NCBI RefSeq assembly: GCF_050436995.1
Contig: NC_134745.1
Coordinates: 2,604,001 to 2,668,000 of the forward strand
Length of the DNA stretch: 64,000 nucleotides
From: Anticarsia gemmatalis
Lineage: Eukaryota; Arthropoda; Insecta; Lepidoptera; Erebidae
Reading direction: 5' to 3'
A program made the position numbers and the translations under genes. Shown piece by piece: positions 11,389 through 23,257 of this stretch. Numbering within the stretch: position 1 is the stretch's first letter; each line of letters opens with the position of its first letter. A model generated the notes under the pieces. The model saw nothing but the letters and a program-made list of their open reading frames with translations, ran no database searches and was not told the origin of the DNA.

Positions 11389-14300
11389 GTCGTGACCGGA
11401 GTAGTAAAATTATCAAGTACTATATAACACTTGACTCACGTGACGTCATAAGACCTTGTACGGATGAATGTTTGTTTAATTTTAAAGTCGTATTGGCTCT
11501 ACTTCTATGAAAATATTACTATAGCTATAGAAACGTTCTACATAAAGAGACAGAATATTTGTTTTTTCAATGACATAATACCAATGTTGGTACGCATTTA
11601 TTTCAGAAAGGTTTACTTAACAGTACTAGTTAGTACCTACCTATATTTAATCGTAGTTAGGTATTTGCATTAAAAACCAAATTATGACATTCAGGGTACA
11701 TAAACATGTACATAATGTTATATATTTGGATAACTTACATGAAGACAAGAGGAAACCAGATCATTGAACTGATATTTTGTTTACTAATAGGTACCTACTA
11801 GCATTTCTACGCTTAGTGAGAAAAACAGCACCCCAAAAGAATGCGTTTTTCATAAGTATCATGAAATAATAAGTACCTAGCTAGTTATAACACCTGCGTA
11901 GCAGTGACATTGCCAAATCTATTTTCATACACTTAGTACTGTTACATACTTAGGTACCTACCTACATGTAGGTATATTTAATTTTTTGTTCATAATTTTC
12001 TTAATTTCGTCAATTGTTGTTACAAGTCGTCATTTTTTGGTATTTGACTATGTGGATGTAAAACCAGTCCGTATTTGTTGGTATCATTTTATTATTGATC
12101 AGAAGAAACTAATTCTATGCACAACACTCACTTCTGAAGCATGTTGCGCCATCTACTGTGATTAAATGGAACCAAATTTCCTTGAATCATTGTGAGTCAA
12201 ATAGACCTGCTTGTTTCATGGTTGTTTAAATACTATACTTACATACGTTTCTTTCACGTAAACTCATTATTTACTGTATTCGATATTTTTGGGCGGAGAA
12301 TAATATGTCCGTAGCCTAGATCAGGAATCGAATTCGCAATTAATGACGGATGCTTCTCTTTCCAATCGAAAATTGCTAACCTTTACTGTAACGAGGAAAA
12401 ATATATGTTATGCTTTTAAATTTCAGATATTAGATACAGTGATCTATTTAGCGTCGACGATGACGAAAAATAAATGAGTAAGGAGAGTTACTTAAACCAA
12501 AATAAGGAAACAGGTAACAAACTGGAACAGGAAAACGGAACAAGGTAAATAACAAATAAAACACATTATTTTGTTCATAATATCCTGTATATTTACCTAA
12601 GTGTAAAGGAGAATATTTACAAGGTGGACATCAATAATTATGTATATGCTTATCCTAACCTATCTCCTTACATTAGTAAAAACATATGAGATTATAAAAA
12701 GGAAAAACGAAACGTTTTTAAAAGCATAAAATTGATTAAAATTTATACATTTTGATTAGCCTCTTTGTGTTAAAACCAAAACTTTAGAGTAAAAAAAAAC
12801 AATTGTAGGTACCTAATTCGTTTTTTAAAAATAGTTTAGGCTTTGTATTTTTTTTTAAATGAGTAAGTTTTTAAATGTAAATTTGGAATATTATAATGTT
12901 GGCCCATAATGGCTCAGTTAAAAATATATTTGACTGTTTACAAAGACAAGATAAATAAATAAATTGTCAGCACCTTTCAGTTTAGTATTACGGATTAGTT
13001 TTAAATAGAATTACCATTAGATTATTCAAGGCGTTTTGGAAATTTTAAAATTAAGTAAACTAAAGATTTGAAATGTGTATATAAATATTTTACTTTCGAA
13101 CATGAACATGACGAAATCGTAGATTTTTCTCTTATACTTAGTTGTTATATTTAACAGTCATTTATTAGTATAAAAAGTTGGTAAGTTTTAAATTAACTGT
13201 ACTCTGAATCGGTGTTCGTTTCCAAAATGTTCTTGTTCAAAAGTCAACATAAGAAAAAAAATCGTCTACAGAAATTAGTCATAAATCAAGAATAACTATT
13301 ACTTAGTAACTGTCTCATCACTACAAAAAAAAACACTTAACTTTTTTTAAACGGATCTAATTTTTTTTTATTCTGCACAAGTCTTTTTGCAATAAGTATG
13401 CCACTTATGTAATTTTGCGGCCATATTAGATTTATTTTTGTAAGTTTATTAAATATTATACCGATTGACATCAGATCATAGTATTTATCTATATTTAATG
13501 ACAGTACTTGGTTTTTATGTATGCACAATGTCCATGACAATATTATTTTTCTTAGTGATGAAACAGCTACTAAATAATATAATCAACATTACAATTGCAT
13601 TACAACGGTTCGATGTGTAGGCGTAAGCCAAGTATACCATCAGATATGTATGTCAAGCGATGACGTTTAACGTCACAGGTAAACGCGAACAAGTTAGTAA
13701 ACAATTGAATAAAACATCGCATTTTTAAACCACTGAATTTTGCAACTGGCACATAATAATATATGTTTTTATAGATGTTTAAAGCGATTAACTTGATCTT
13801 ATTAGCTGTTCGTTCCTCCTTTATGTGAAACAAATAAAGGGTGAGGGCTATGCTGTATCACCTACATTATATCAAATTTAATGGGAACCCTTCAACCACA
13901 ACTCATTTTCAGTGGATTTAAAACGTACACTTCGATAAAAATTTAAGTTGTATTGTAGTTTGCCGTGATTGTTAGTGTCTTACTAATAAACGTCATGTAG
14001 CTACGTTTTTATACAGTCTTTTGTCACTTAATCAATTTAAATCGGTGAGAGAAAAAGACAAAACACAGTATATAAAATCAGAGATTACTTGACGTTTATT
14101 AGTACAAAGTACATTATTTTAGGTAGGTATTTCCATTATTGCATTTCAATTATTTACTAACTTGTCCACAAAGCGGATTACATAGTATTGTCAAATGCAT
14201 GATACAATATAGTTATGATTAAGCAACATAAATTTATTCTAAAAACAAGGCTGCAACAGATAATCGTTAACAAACTAGTTATATTTGGTTACACAATATT

Positions 14301-14794
14301 ATTACCGTATAAATTACTCAGTTTTAACACAATGGACTTATGTTCAGTGAGTTAGCATCATACCAATCAACTTGTCTAGAAAGCCTTTGTATAGAAACTT
14401 AGTATCGATATTTTTTTCGAATCGGTATTTTTTTTTCTTTCGTGTTATCTGTCAGCGACAATAATGTGTCAGTGGAATAAAGTCGTAAGTCGATATTAAA
14501 AAGTACCACTTAAGCCCTTTTTCAACTGTTTTGATGTATAAAACTAACCCACTGTACGATATTTACATTGTGGTATTAAATCTAAAGAATTTACAGTTAC
14601 AATGTACAAATTTCTTATTACTAAAGAGCCGTAGCTCACTACAGCTTAAAAATGTAACCGATCCGATAGGAATGTATTTGGATATTAATTTTTCTAGATT
14701 TTTCTAGAAATAAACCGCTGGGGTATTAAAATTTAGTGCCTTATGGAAGCACCGGTGACATTTGTATTATTTTTTTATACGACATTATGAATAA
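11389..14794. other. AT-rich noncoding stretch
   Basis: No gene is recognised. Frames such as 11464-11673 plus, 13337-13540 minus and 13600-13833 minus are short, AT-driven and without known motifs. No large repeat was delimited. A CTCF-type motif at 12146 is listed separately. Confidence 0.45.
12146..12159 (-). promoter_or_regulatory. CTCF-like motif
   Basis: On the minus strand this reads ACAGTAGATGGCGC. It matches the general animal CTCF core CCASYAGRKGGCGC at 13 of 14 positions. CTCF is an insulator and chromatin-loop protein. The similar word GCGCCATCTACTG occurs in dispersed repeats of many moth genomes, so this may be repeat-derived rather than a bound site. Confidence 0.3.
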
Positions 14795-15015
14795 GACGCA
14801 TAGCCAGTTATGCTCACCAGTCTGACAACGATCTGTGAGTTAAGCAAAACTTAGCTCGGTCATTATATAGATGGGTGACCGCAGTTATTTAAACTGAACG
14901 TCTCCGTGCTTGGGAGGGCACGTATAAAGTTGGTCTCGGTGGCTGTCAATTAAGATAACAGTCGTTAAATATTGTCAAAGGCCTTTCGGGCTTGAACAAT
15001 TTTGACACTAGGTTT
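14795..15015 (+). mobile_element. 5S-rRNA-derived SINE, copy 1
   Basis: The head resembles 5S rRNA: 'gcatagccagttatgctcac', then 'gatctgtgagttaagc', then 'tagatgggtgaccgc', matching the internal-promoter part of 5S (TTAAGC...TAGATGGGGGACCGC). A non-5S body follows, with 'aagataacagtcgttaa' and 'aaaggcctttcgggcttgaa', ending near 'gacactaggttt'. 38503-38753 is a second copy with the same order of blocks. SINEs with 5S heads are transcribed by Pol III and copied by LINE enzymes. This copy is diverged. Confidence 0.85.
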
Positions 15016-17060
15016 ACTAAAATTAAAAATTGCTTAAATATATTATAGCTGCTCTTTGTTTATATGTATGTAGTTACTAATAGTTTTTGTTGTTCAAAAC
15101 TGAAGTAACAAAAATCACGTATAAAATTTTGAATAGAGCCGGTTTGTTATTATCATTTCTATCAATATTGCGTTAAATACTTGTAACGGATTATTGATAG
15201 AATAAAATATTTTGAATAACTGTTATTTACTTGGTTATGTCATTAGTGGTGTTTTGGTGTTCTATGGAAGTTTTTTTTTAAATGATGACGTCATAGATTG
15301 CGCTTGACACTTATTTTTGTGTTCCAGTTTTAATTTTTTAAATGACACTGGATGAACAGTCATGTCAGTCATGACGTCATAGACTGTATTTGACGTATGT
15401 TTATCTGTTCAATTCGACCTAATAATGGTTGTTATTAATGGTTTCATTAACTTACAGTTACTCGTATAAGATACTGTTTTTACGAGTTGCTATGGTTAAG
15501 TTTACAAAATCCATTTCTAAATGCAACGATTTTTCCTATTTCAACAACGCCCGGTATTTTTTGACTCAATAATGTCAATCCCGGTCGAGATGACTGCATT
15601 CTTATACTTTGATGACATCAATTATTTGAAATTTAACATTAAATTTTTATGTAGAATTATGACACAGTTTAAATCTAGAAAAATCTAGTAACACCGTTCC
15701 CAATGACTAAGTTACTAATGAAATGTTCAAATTTTGACTTTTCATATATTTTACACTCCCCATTTATAACCCAAAGACCTCCTACACACAGTTATTAAAT
15801 CCAGTTACAGAAATAATTATAATTAATTTTTAATTATATTTCAACAATCATTCTCATAAATTACAGTGATCGAAATGTTTTAATTTCTATTTTTAATAAA
15901 TTAATTGACATAATGTGTTACTTAAATTAAATTAATTAAATAACACTGGCATTGAGTTCTTTACATTAATAATAATGCTCTATGTTCATAAATTATTAAA
16001 TATTTGAACGTTACTTAATGTGTGGAGACAACGGATTTTTGCCTTGTACAATCGCATGACATTTTTAAGATGAATGACGTTAGCTGTAAAAAATGAGGCA
16101 CAGTCCCTACCATAGCCTTAGAGTAAAGATTCTTGTATGTGCAAGTCAGCTGTTCGATCAACCGTGTACCACACAATCGTTTACCTTTTATAAATTACTT
16201 CGCATTATTAATTAATGTAAACAAACTACACAGACAAGTTAGAAAATTGAAGATGGCACAAAAGCAATACAAATTAAAAATCGTTGCACAACCTATTTTC
16301 AGATATTAAAGACAAACATGAGATTAAGGTATCTAAAACTATAATAAAACAAACTAAACGATAGAGATACGTCAATTCCTAAATATAATAAACCCCATAG
16401 TTATAACTAATAAACTTATAAAATTAGTGCCTTAAAATAAATGTAAAATCAATCGTAGTCGTCACTTTAAAAAGATTTTTCGAATATCGTTGACAGCAAA
16501 TTATAAAATATGTTGATAAACATAAGAATTCGATATTACAAAGTCTACTTATATTAGAAAATTCAATCTAAATACATACACACATACATAATATATTACA
16601 CGTAATAGTCGAAGTTATGGACGTGTCCATAGATTATTATCGAGACTAAGACGATAGTCTACGCGAAGGGAATTGGCAATATACAGTTGAAGATAAGCGG
16701 ATGGCACAAAATTCATTTTTACAGAAAACATACAAGATCTATCATTCAGAACATTACATGCGAACCACATTGGTCTTTTCAATAGATACATCAATATATC
16801 GAAACCACTCGATAAACACCACTTATAATAATCACACGAGTGATTAAAAAACTTGGTCTCAAAGGTGATAATTTATTAACATTTAGTTTTTGCGTCATCG
16901 TCGTTCTGACTACTTGTATAATTTTATGTATCAGGCTGTACATCACTGTACAATCCGTACCTTACAATTATTATTATTTATTCATGTCAAACATTAAGAA
17001 CAATAAATAATTCATCGATCGCAGTTTTAAAAATTAATCACAGAACAATTTTAGCCACGT
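15016..17060. other. AT-rich stretch downstream of syndecan
   Basis: No gene is recognised. It contains many TTTATT words (AATAAA on the minus strand), so some of it may be distal 3' untranslated sequence of syndecan if a far polyadenylation site is used. Transcript data would be needed to tell. Confidence 0.4.
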
Positions 17061-17257
17061 TACTGATAAATTTTATTTTTCTTGTTTCCCGCGCATTTTG
17101 TTTATGGTTTGTAGCTGTCATATGTGTTAAAATGGCAGCGGTCGCCGGGTGCGGTGTCGCCGGGTGCGGTGTCGCGGGGGAGGTCGGCGAGCGCCGGCGA
17201 CCTGCGGACTAGTGTTGGCGGTTAGAGGGGACGTGGCGGGCGTTGGTCTGTGTCGTC
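17061..17257 (-). other. Sdc: Probable proximal 3' UTR of syndecan
   Basis: Directly after the stop codon (minus strand) comes about 120 bp of GC-rich sequence, then an AT-rich stretch with AATAAA at 17077-17072. This gives a possible short 3' UTR of about 190 nt. Many further AATAAA words lie below, so the true end is uncertain. Within the GC-rich part, a 'gccgggtgcggtgtc' unit is repeated twice in tandem (about 17144-17174). Confidence 0.45.
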
Positions 17258-17430
17258 TCACGCGTAGAACTCGCGGTTGTTGTGTCCCTTGCCGTAGGAC
17301 GCGGCGGCGGGGCTGCGCTTGGGCTCGTCGAGCGCGTACGAGCCCTCGTCCTTCTTGCGCATGCGGTACACGATGAACATCACCACCAGGATGGCGCACA
17401 GCAGACCCACTACTGCGCCGCCAATCACAG
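17258..17430 (-). CDS. Sdc: Syndecan, last coding exon: membrane helix and cytoplasmic tail
   Basis: Syndecan is a cell-surface heparan-sulfate proteoglycan acting in adhesion, axon guidance (with Slit/Robo in flies) and growth-factor signalling. This exon starts after the acceptor 'atgttccag' with the last two bases of an Ala codon. It encodes VIGGAVVGLLCAILVVMFIV, a membrane helix with the G-x-x-x-G type packing motif. The basic stop-transfer YRMRKK and conserved region C1 (DEGSYALDEP) follow, then a short variable region. It ends in C2, the EFYA PDZ-binding terminus that binds syntenin and CASK-type proteins. Stop TGA is at 17258-17260. Tail length and end are as in other insect syndecans. 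Minus-strand 17127-17399 and the plus-strand frames over this exon are shadows. Confidence 0.97.
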
Positions 17431-17471
17431 CTGGAACATACAACATTATATGTTAGAACAATATCACCTTA

Positions 17472-17605
17472 ACGACCTCTGTGGCGTAGTGATTAAGGTG
17501 GCTGCCCCGCCACTACTATTGCGTCGGGAGGTCGTGGGCTCGATTCCCACACGGGACGATTATTTGTGTGATCTACAAATATTTGTTACAAGAGCAAGTC
17601 TTAGT
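17472..17605 (+). mobile_element. tRNA-derived SINE in a syndecan intron
   Basis: A Pol III box A-like word (TGGCGTAGTGATTAAGGTGG) and box B-like word (GGGCTCGATTCCCAC) are spaced as in a tRNA. A non-tRNA body 'gattatttgtgtgatctaca' follows, with 'aatatttgttac'. This matches the layout of moth tRNA-derived SINEs. It lies antisense in the intron just upstream of the last Sdc exon. The 3' end is approximate. Confidence 0.75.
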
Positions 17606-17819
17606 ATGAGATTGTTTTTAAAAAAATCAAACACAGCGAGTCACACGTTACTCTTAATCTAAAATGTCAATTAAACTGACCTAGAACTACATTCCATTGT
17701 CATTAATGAAGTAATGAAAGGTTGCTTAGCAATAACATGACCATTTACCTACTATTGTGACGTACGTAAAAGACCGCAAAATCTATGACAAGGGTACTAT
17801 TAAACTAAATTGAAGTAGG

Positions 17820-18055
17820 TAACGAGGTACTAATCTTTTTCTTACACTACAATAAAAAGTCCCACTCTGGGGCAGGGTCTCCGCCTCGAATGAAGGATGG
17901 TTTGGCTTTGAGTTCACCGTGCTGGCAAAGTGCTGGTTGGGGACTTTGCATAACTTCAAGAACTGTTCTAAAGGACTGTCAGACATGGAAGGTTGCATCA
18001 CGAAGTTATCCTTCACCGTTGGAAGAAATGATTATTTTCTTACACTACCAGAATA
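17820..18055 (+). repeat. Lepidopteran interspersed repeat ('cccactctggggcagggtctcc')
   Basis: Blocks in order: 'cccactctggggcagggtct', 'ttcaccgtgctggcaaagtg', 'ggttggggactttgcat', then 'atcacgaagttatccttcac'. This order is known to me from interspersed repeats of moths. A related copy is at 46290-46450 and fragments are at 52725-52800 and 56130-56370. It lies in the last intron of Sdc. The open frames over it on both strands (17783-18016 and 17890-18090) are repeat-derived. Confidence 0.65.
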
Positions 18056-18795
18056 AAATCCTAGTTGTAACCTGCGTTTCAATACAGTAATAATATAATC
18101 AGTTAGTTTGATGACGGTCAGTTTGCATAACCTCGTAAACACAAAAGATTGCGATTACATTTAATGCAGGTTTTCTCACGATGCTTGATTAATTAACACG
18201 CATTGTCTGCACATTATTAGTAGGTAAACAATAGCTAAGTTTTTGTCTTGTTTACCTAATCTAGTCGTTAGTCGGTAATTATGGGCCAAGCATTAATGCT
18301 CCATTGCCTATGTCCAACTCCAGATTGGACTGCTTAACCTTGTATAAAAAGTGGAATTTAAAAATACGTTGGTCAAATTGAGCAAAGAATATAAAAAGTC
18401 AGGCTTCTAAGAAAAAAAAATCTGGAATATTCAGTTCTTTTAAAATAAAAGAGCTGTTAGACTCTTGTTTCTTTTTAGCTCTCTGCAGGACTTTAGGTTT
18501 TACAGTACAGAGATTTTAGAATTTTATTTCAATATTGACGAACCTATTTAATAAATGTGTTTGAACTTGGTTAAACAAGATCGCTAGGTTCTCTCGACAA
18601 CAGAAAAAAAATTGCCAGCTAAATTGCCTTAAAAAATTATAAAAGACAGCTTTCTTTTTCTTACCAATTTAAGCAAGACTAAGGGCCCGTATAATTACTC
18701 AGTTAAGAAATAATATCATAATGCAACAGGTATTAAGAGCGGTGGAAAATTAAAGATTACGATACCTTATTTGTTTACCCAACGTTTCTATTGAA

Positions 18796-19038
18796 CTAGC
18801 TGACCCGCGCAACTTCGCTTTCGTCACCGAAAAGAGAATGGGTCATAACTTTCCCCGTTTTTTAAACATTTTTGGTTGCTACTCCGCTCCTAATGGCTGT
18901 AGCGTGATGTTATATAGCCTATAGCCTTCCTCGATAAACGAACTATCTAACACTGAAAGATTTTTTCAAATCGGACCAGTAGTTTCTGAGACTAGCGCGT
19001 TAAAACAAACAAACTCTTCAGCTTTATAATATTAGTAA
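18796..19038 (-). mobile_element. Short Helitron-like element beside a syndecan splice donor
   Basis: On the minus strand it starts TTACTAATATTATAAAGCTG and ends GCGCGGGTCAGCTAG|T, i.e. with the CTRR-type end of Helitrons. 52011-52269 is a similar copy on the plus strand. Inner blocks shared by both: 'ttcagtgtta', 'tcgaggaaggct', 'gcgtgatgttatatagcc' (in one orientation or its complement). It has no inverted ends. The 5' end falls about eight bases into the intron after the exon ending at 19046, so the donor GTATGT is just outside it. Assignment to Helitrons rests on the ends and on familiarity with this family. Confidence 0.65.
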
Positions 19039-19045
19039 TACATAC

Positions 19046-19169
19046 CGGCGAGAATTCCCGGCTGGGCGAAGAAGCTGGTAGCCCGTTCATCTGACTTGGC
19101 GTTCATGATGACGACCTTGTCTGGCGCACGGGACTCTGGGTTCACGTTCGTGCCAGACGGTTCCTGGTC
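19046..19169 (-). CDS. Sdc: Syndecan, juxtamembrane ectodomain exon
   Basis: A 124-nt exon, acceptor 'attgcag', donor GTATGT. It begins in phase 0 and ends with one base of a split Ala codon that joins 17430. It encodes DQEPSGTNVNPESRAPDK, then VVIMNAKSDERATSFFAQPG and ILA. The SFFAQPGILAAVIGG passage across the next junction is a hallmark of insect syndecans. This stretch is just outside the membrane, where syndecan ectodomains are usually shed by proteases. One further Ser-Gly (PSG) is present. Confidence 0.95.
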
Positions 19170-19882
19170 CTGCAATGTTATAGCAAATGGTTATACGATT
19201 TAGTGGACGCATTGGGGTCAGTGATCCGTTGATTTATTTGTCAATGTCTTGTTTTGTCAGGGGGGAAAATGTAAAAAAAAATAAGGGTATTACAAAATAT
19301 TTTTCTTATTTTCAGAAAAGTTTTTGATAAAATGTGATCAACAAATTTGTAAGTAGAAGATAGGAAAAAAAATTGGGTCTATAGTTAACACAAAATGTAG
19401 GTAAATATTTTTTTGTAAGTTTGAGTCCTAAAGAGTAAAATATATTATGCTTTTTTTCCCGGAAATTCCTGATCGAAAAACTCAAAACATCTAAAAAAGT
19501 AAGTTCGGGAAAAAACCGCGTACCTACTGCAATCCGTACAATACTGATACTAAAGAATTAGCGGAAGTCAATGTCAGATTACCATGTATTATTATAACAC
19601 TATCATGCCAACACACCATCGTCATCCTGTGTGAAATATAGCAAACAAATGGACAAGTAAAGGGGAATTTAAAGTACCTAAAGTACAGAAAATCTTCTAG
19701 GGAAGTGTTTCGTATTCAGAGAGGCTGTCACGTATCTCAGTTGACAACTATTTGAAAGCCATGTTGTACATTGTTTTCTTCTTCAGATGATACTGATTAA
19801 CATGTAACGTTGAAGTAGCTATGTACTGAATAGTGACCATCAATTTTACGTACAATAATTGTGAACTTAGATACGAGTACTG

Positions 19883-19902
19883 GTTGTTGCCATGGCAACA
19901 AC
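19883..19902. promoter_or_regulatory. 20-bp perfect palindrome containing an RFX X-box
   Basis: The sequence GTTGTTGCCATGGCAACAAC equals its own reverse complement. Its centre, GTTGCCATGGCAAC (19886-19899), is a full match to the X-box bound by RFX winged-helix factors. These control cilia genes and neural genes in animals. It lies in the Sdc intron between 19169 and 20512, about 0.7 kb from the exon. A regulatory role is inferred from the motif only. Confidence 0.45.
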
Positions 19903-20511
19903 AACCTCGACTACAAAGAACTAAATATGTGTGTTATGAAAATGTTTACTTTTTCTGCTAACAGTTTGGACTTTCTATAGTTAGTTAAGGGATAGGAGAT
20001 ATAGCCCAAGGGCTTAGTAGAGACCCTTAGCATGCAAGATTTAACTAGAGCATAGTTGATTTCTCTAGTAGGTTGATAGGTTCTCGATCTTTTATGGACT
20101 ACCACCCCTTTTATTAGAAAAAAAAATACCGCATCCCCTGTAAATAATAGTTGTAACAATTTATTATGGTTTTCCATTTATCATTGGACCTACTGCAGCC
20201 CGTCATACAAAGAAACAGTGCCGTTTTTAGAACATATTTATATCTAAAACAAAATTATTTAGTAGTTAGTAGCCGGTGGCCAAACAGGCCACCGTCAGCT
20301 GCATAAGCCTGTGGTTCACTGATGTTCTAAATCCTGGATGTTGTATACCTCAGGCACCCGCGAACCTTGCACACTAGGCTCTCTACTAATTGGACTTAAT
20401 AACTTTAGAATCCAAAACTACTGTTCGAAGATTGCTACTTCAGGGTCAGTACAAATTGTGAAGTGTTCTATCTAGTGTTCTGTGCATGCAATAATGAGCT
20501 TTAATACGTAC

Positions 20512-20636
20512 GACCGAGTGTCCTATGTCCTCTCCCGAGATGCTGATGTCGGTCTGATCTGGGCGCGAGGGTTGCTCCTCCCCCGCGCCGCGCGCCTCTT
20601 CCGAGGTGTCTTCTCTCGGTCTGCTGCCCGAGTTTG
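20512..20636 (-). CDS. Sdc: Syndecan, central ectodomain exon
   Basis: A 125-nt exon, acceptor 'attttccag', donor GTACGT. The first two bases finish a Pro codon begun in the exon ending at 22081; it ends in phase 0. It encodes NSGSRPREDTSEEARGAGEE, then QPSRPDQTDISISGEDIGHS and V. It is Ser/Glu/Asp-rich with an NSGS Ser-Gly and an ISGED site, as expected for a disordered proteoglycan ectodomain. The minus-strand frame at 20523-20711 reads a different phase and is a shadow. The sequence is GC-richer than the flanking introns. Confidence 0.92.
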
Positions 20637-22080
20637 CTGGAAAATTTTATAGAAATACTTTAATATGATGTAAAAACGGCTGAAGTATCTGCTAGCCCTT
20701 TCATCTGACATATTTTTTCTATACTCCTAAGTACTTTTAAATTTTAGCTCGGTCTTTCTGAACACTGGTATATTAATCCAGAATCTCTATTTTTTGAATT
20801 TTGATTTTTGAAAGACAAGCCACTATGGTCAGAATTTGTAATTGTATTGAATCGTTAGTTCGAAGACTTGAAAAACGGTTGATGTTAAGTTGGTAACTAG
20901 CCATACGAATGAAGGGGAAGTTTGTTAGTTCAAGCAGAACATGACATCCTTCTACTTATAAATTATTTATGTGAAATTGCAGTCGTGAGTCGTTTGTTGA
21001 ATCGGTCAAATATTCGTAACATTTTTTGTTATAAATCGTTGTTACTCATGTAAAATTCATGTTAAATGTTCATGCAAAGAGCTTTGGTTTGAATCCGGGA
21101 AGCCCGACTGTGGACTCGTTATGTGGTTTTGTTTGACGTCAATGTTTTCAATACTATTTGATTAACCTATGACTATTGATAGACACAATGACAAGATGAC
21201 GAAGACTGTTACAAATATTATTGGGAATTAACGCGGAATATGACCACGATCAAGGCCATCATGGATAAGAGGAATGTGGGCAGACTGATAGACATCGCAT
21301 GTCCCGCGAAATTATTTACATTGGAATACAAGGCGGGTTGGAAAGGGATCATACATGATACAGCATGAACAAAAGCATCCAATGATTAAAAATACTAAAC
21401 AACAATTGTAATAGAAAAACATCGCTAAGCTAATGGATCAATGAGATGAACTTCCAGGGCTATATTACCTTAGACATGCTAACTACAGAAAATGGTACTA
21501 ATGTCTGCATGATAGTAACGTAGTCATGCGATAAAAAAGTAAAAACGCCGTAGAGTATTAACTACGAAAAACTTACCAAAATATCCTCGCAAGTTAACGT
21601 AATTTAGAATAATTAAATTATCGGTTTATTAATGCAGGTATACACGTTCGTCTGTCCTCAAGTTAGCACAGTAACTGTCGTGTGGTTAGCAGTTTAATAA
21701 ACAATGTAAAATAATAAACTGTTAATCGAAGGCTACGTCACTTATTGTAGTTTCAATGAAGTTTACACGAACGGGTTAGTGACTCATAGCTCGTATGATC
21801 CAGTTATCCTGTTTCATGATATTACTAAACGAATAAACAAGTTACAGTATAAAAATTATGTCTAAAATTTTATGTGAGAAGTTGTCATTGTAATTTAGGA
21901 ATTGCAAAACAAAGTTATGATTGTTGACAATCGTATGCAATTCTTCGCGTATGTTTATTAACACAAATAACAGTTGATACAGTTTTAAAAAGTATATGTA
22001 ACGTTATATGACAACTTCCCACACTGAAACATAAAATAAAAACAACGCAAAAAAACTGGCATGCTTCAGCCACTACTCAC

Positions 22081-22468
22081 GAATGAACTGCCGGGGATCT
22101 AATGGTAGGATTGGATCGAACTCCGAGGCGCTGGGAATGTCCGGTTGTTCCGGGATAACTATTTCGTCCGTCTCCTCCGGTCTGGGCGTATCGAAGTCAA
22201 GGATGGAGGATTCGGTTTCAGCGGCCTTAGTAGTTGTTGCATAGTCTTCGTCATCGGGAGGTCCGTTGGGTGGGTCACCTGATCCCGCCCGGCCGTCCTC
22301 GTCGTCGGGTCCAGGGCCGGCTCCCCAGCCGGAGCCCGAGCTCTCGTCGGCGTCTAAGCCTGACCCATCGTCAGCGTCGTCAATGAACAGCTCGTGGTCC
22401 GGAGGCGAGTGCACGTCGTTCTGTACAGGGACTATTGGTTCGTCTGTCGGCTTTTCTACGGCCGCGTC
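22081..22468 (-). CDS. Sdc: Syndecan, main ectodomain exon with GAG attachment sites
   Basis: A 388-nt exon, acceptor 'tctcaattccag', donor GTGAGT. It begins in phase 0 and ends in phase 1. It gives 129 residues from DAAVEKPTDEP to DPRQFI. Acidic Ser-Gly clusters, the classic xylosylation sites for heparan-sulfate chains, sit at residues 36-37 (DDGSGLD), 44-47 (SSGSGWG) and 63-64 (AGSGD). The rest is rich in Pro, Asp and Glu. Reading through the acceptor extends the frame to a Met at 22552, but that extension has no signal-peptide character, so a spliced 5' exon is needed. That exon was not found in the window with confidence. Confidence 0.93.
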
Positions 22469-23257
22469 CTGGAATTGAGATAAATTTTCATTTAAAAAAT
22501 TGCGCGTTATAATCTGCGATACAAGTTTCTGTCGACACAATAGGATGTACAAAGTAATGTTATTATTAATATACCGTGGTTAAATCAGGTAAGAATTAAC
22601 ACTATACGATCGGTAGTATCACCATTTTGTTTAGAACATAATGTTACGCCTGTAGAATTTACTAGAGTGATACCTACGCACTATGTATTCGTTACAACGT
22701 AGCTTAATGCTAAACGATTTTGCACAGGAGTTTTATTTCACTTGATAAGTCGTAAAACAAACCTTCCAAAACGAATTGAAACCCTTTGATACTATTAAAA
22801 CGAAGTACGATGATAAAATGGAGTAATAAAAAACTTTTGCGAGATAATGGCGAACGGAAAGATTTGTAACAGATAACGATGAAAACAAGCGAAAATACAC
22901 TTCAGTTACACAAATGCATCAAATATTAGAGCTCAGAGATGAAACTCATTATACGCATTGAGATATAATATCGATCAAATTGCACCCACATTAGATGACG
23001 TGACCACCGACCTATTTCGAGAAAAATCTGTTTCGACAACGTCCAACTGAAATCACTGACCCGTTTAATCACAAATGAACCTCAAACGACACAAATCACA
23101 ACGAAAAATGTACTAACGATTGAAGAAAACTGCAGTTTTTCAGCAAGAAAATTCACAATAACAAAAAATCACTGCTGCGCTTTCTGACGTCAGAACGCAT
23201 GAATGAGCAATTTCATGAATGGAGTACTTAGTACATAGAATATTAAAATTCACTTAC

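Noticed and set aside
17127..17399. 90-codon Arg/Pro-rich frame on the minus strand and 75- and 139-codon frames on the plus strand
   Set aside because: They overlap the last syndecan exon in other frames, and the low-complexity Arg/Pro/Cys composition comes from its GC-rich codons.
22073..22552. 159-codon minus-strand frame starting MYILLCRQKL as an intact gene
   Set aside because: Only 22081-22468 is syndecan exon; the N-terminal 28 codons are intron read through a good acceptor and the last codons read past the donor.
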